Shown here in pieces: positions 43,750 to 45,033 of a stretch of DNA of 45,033 bases. Position numbers and translations under genes: made by a program. The DNA comes from Mycolicibacterium canariasense. Its GTDB lineage: Bacteria; Actinomycetota; Actinomycetes; Mycobacteriales; Mycobacteriaceae. The notes under the pieces were generated by a model. It was given only the letters and a program-made list of their open reading frames with translations, made no database searches and was not told the DNA's origin. Numbering within the stretch: the stretch's first letter is position 1; the number at the start of each line of letters is the position of its first letter. The stretch is from assembly GCF_002101555.1 (NCBI RefSeq), contig NZ_LQOL01000066.1, forward strand, positions 1-45,033, in the 5' to 3' direction.

Positions 43750-43774
43750 AATCACGCTCCAATACTATCGGTTT

Positions 43775-43793
43775 CGCTTCGATACCGTTAGTA
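43775..43793. promoter_or_regulatory. Shared 19-base motif, copy 2 (between PaaI2 and TetR)
   Basis: CGCTTCGATACCGTTAGTA, 15 of 19 identical to copy 1. It forms the right side of an imperfect inverted repeat with TACTATCGGT (43763-43772) and lies in the divergent promoter of PaaI2-KstR-like and the TetR gene at 43851. Confidence 0.5.
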
Positions 43794-43850
43794 CCACACT
43801 GCTAGACTGCCAGGACAGCATCGCGTGAAATCGACCGCCGAGGTGAATGA

Positions 43851-44546
43851 GTGAGCGACAGTCAGCCAGCGCCGGTCCCTGACGATGACGTGGACCCGCG
43901 GCGAATCCGGTCTCGAAATCGACTGCTGGATGCAGCCGCGACCCTTCTGAGCACTGGCGGCGTGGAAGCCGTCACGATCGATGCCGTCACCAAAGCGTCC
44001 AAAGTGGCCAGAACCACGCTTTACCGCCATTTCCAAAGTTCGTCGCACCTGCTCGCAGCCACGTTCGAACGCTTGCTTCCCCAGGTGACGACTCCGGTAC
44101 CGACCAGCGGCCCTCTGCGTGACCAGTTGATCGAATTGCTAAGCCGCCAAGCCGCTCTTTTCAACGACGCGCCACTGCATGTCACGACGCTGGCATGGCT
44201 GTCCCTTGGTCCCACCGGCCCGACGAACGAAGCCGATGATCGACACACATCCGGCGCGTTGCGGGCCCGAGTCGTCGAGCAGTACCGGCAACCGTTCGAC
44301 GCCATACTCTCTAGCCCGACGGCGCAAGCCGAGTTGGAGAACTTCGACCGAGAACTGGCGCTGTGCCAACTGGTCGGCCCAGTGGCGTTTGCCCGGATGA
44401 CCGGGATTCGCGGCATCACTCACGACGACTGCGAGAACCTCGTCGATGGCTTTCTCGCCGCCCATCGTAGGACCGACGACGACGCCAGCAATAAGACAAA
44501 CGCCGCTACCCCCCAGACGTCGCAACCCCCGCGTCTATCTCTTTAG
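43851..44546 (+). CDS. TetR-family transcriptional regulator
   Basis: This 231-residue TetR regulator has RNRLLDAAATLLSTGG and AVTKASKVARTTLYRHFQSS in its N-terminal helix-turn-helix. The C-terminal domain and low-complexity tail are not recognised. The GTG at 43851 follows a GAGG. It diverges from the thioesterase/KstR-like operon, so the shared motif in the gap could serve either regulator. Ligand unknown. Confidence 0.85.
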   Translation: MSDSQPAPVPDDDVDPRRIRSRNRLLDAAATLLSTGGVEAVTIDAVTKASKVARTTLYRHFQSSSHLLAATFERLLPQVTTPVPTSGPLRDQLIELLSRQAALFNDAPLHVTTLAWLSLGPTGPTNEADDRHTSGALRARVVEQYRQPFDAILSSPTAQAELENFDRELALCQLVGPVAFARMTGIRGITHDDCENLVDGFLAAHRRTDDDASNKTNAATPQTSQPPRLSL

Positions 44547-45033
44547 TCGCCACGAATCTCAAAGCACCCAGCCCGGCTGATCTGCGACCCGCTTTCTCGG
44601 TGCTCCAAGTCGTGTCGGCGGTGGCAGCAACGGACCGTTTGCCATCATCAACGGTCGGCGGGTGCGTACATTGCATGGGCATTCGGCTGACGACTAGGCC
44701 CGGCAAAAACGACCAAACCACTTCAGGCTTCTAACCGCCGGTGACCGCATCGGGAAGTAGTCGTCCCCGCCTCGACCACCTATCTTTCGGCGGGACCTCG
44801 CATGCACGGGTTGGTACTTCTTGGGAGTCTGGCTGTCTCGGCGCGCGGACGCGTAGACGCATTCCGTCCGTCGAAAAGGGACAGTTCGGGGTCCTTAGTG
44901 CAAGAGGTGTGTGGGAAATGGAGGAAGTGGCTGGCAGGGGGTGGCTTGGTGGCAAGGAGAAATTGTCAAGACCTGTGGATCGGGTGTTTCAGGCGACCTC
45001 CGTTCCGGCATGCTGATCGCCGTCTGAGGTCGG
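44547..45033. other. End of window, no gene recognised
   Basis: An open frame exists at 44741-45016, but its translation is arginine/glycine-rich without any familiar motif, and no good ribosome site was found. The last bases contain TTGTCAAG-type sequence, which may belong to a following element. Confidence 0.4.

Noticed and set aside
44741..45016. Open frame of 91 codons near the end
   Set aside because: No motif or clear ribosome site; composition is that of non-coding high-GC sequence.

Overview
The window is high-GC actinobacterial DNA and most likely comes from a fast-growing Mycobacteriaceae (Mycolicibacterium-like) genome. The evidence is protein content recognised by eye: a CYP136-like and a CYP153-like P450, a KstR-like TetR repressor, a TIGR03084-type DinB protein, a DUF6188-like protein, an NDMA-dependent alcohol dehydrogenase, an F420-type LLM oxidoreductase and many FadE/FadD enzymes. 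No RNA gene or CRISPR array was seen. Nearly everything is catabolic lipid, ketone or hydrocarbon metabolism plus its local regulators.

Layout. (1) 55-1388: a frameshifted IS1380-family transposase remnant. (2) 1611-9436: a leftward acyl-CoA carboxylase operon (carboxyltransferase, biotin carboxylase/BCCP, acyl-CoA dehydrogenase, acyl-CoA synthetase) divergent from a second acyl-CoA dehydrogenase. The carboxyltransferase looks more like geranyl-CoA carboxylase than methylcrotonyl-CoA carboxylase. (3) 9584-20610: a TetR gene, then a long rightward cluster of SDR, diiron ferritin-like protein, two Baeyer-Villiger monooxygenases (BVMOs), an HSL/LipR-type esterase, a third BVMO, a CYP136-like P450 and a second SDR. 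The first five genes are tightly packed and three junctions are 4-base overlaps. The gene set resembles the mymA operon of M. tuberculosis, and a ketone-to-ester-to-alcohol-plus-acid route is the natural reading. (4) 20634-22634: a TetR repressor divergent from an LCAD-like acyl-CoA dehydrogenase, with two matching palindromes between them. (5) 22744-24560: a TetR gene followed by a class III nucleotidyl cyclase split by an 11-G run. (6) 24974-28289: an AtuA-like protein, a TIGR03084 protein and a crotonase. (7) 28676-37904: a type B carboxylesterase, an AraC regulator, and a divergent alkane-oxidation operon of ferredoxin, CYP153, ferredoxin reductase, SCP2 protein, acyl-CoA ligase and alcohol dehydrogenase. 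(8) 38176-39941: a BtrH_N-type protein overlapped by a transglutaminase-like protein, with no assigned role. (9) 40196-44546: two PaaI-type thioesterases, an SDR remnant, an LLM oxidoreductase, a DUF6188-like protein, a KstR-like regulator and another TetR.

How the genes fit together. Hydrocarbons, terpenoids or sterol-like ketones could be oxygenated by CYP153, CYP136 or the BVMOs, cleaved by esterases, oxidised by SDRs and the alcohol dehydrogenase, activated by FadD ligases, and degraded by FadE enzymes with help from the carboxylase. All three FadE enzymes carry the helix-G glutamate typical of isovaleryl/long-chain dehydrogenases. The AtuA-like gene together with a GCC-like carboxylase hints at an Atu-type (acyclic terpenoid) logic, but substrates cannot be proved from sequence alone.

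The observations most worth a second look are the G11 tract in the cyclase, the three-BVMO/diiron cluster, the BtrH/transglutaminase pair, a thioesterase whose frame extends upstream of every canonical start codon, and several operator-like repeats. All family names are by recognition, without database searches.
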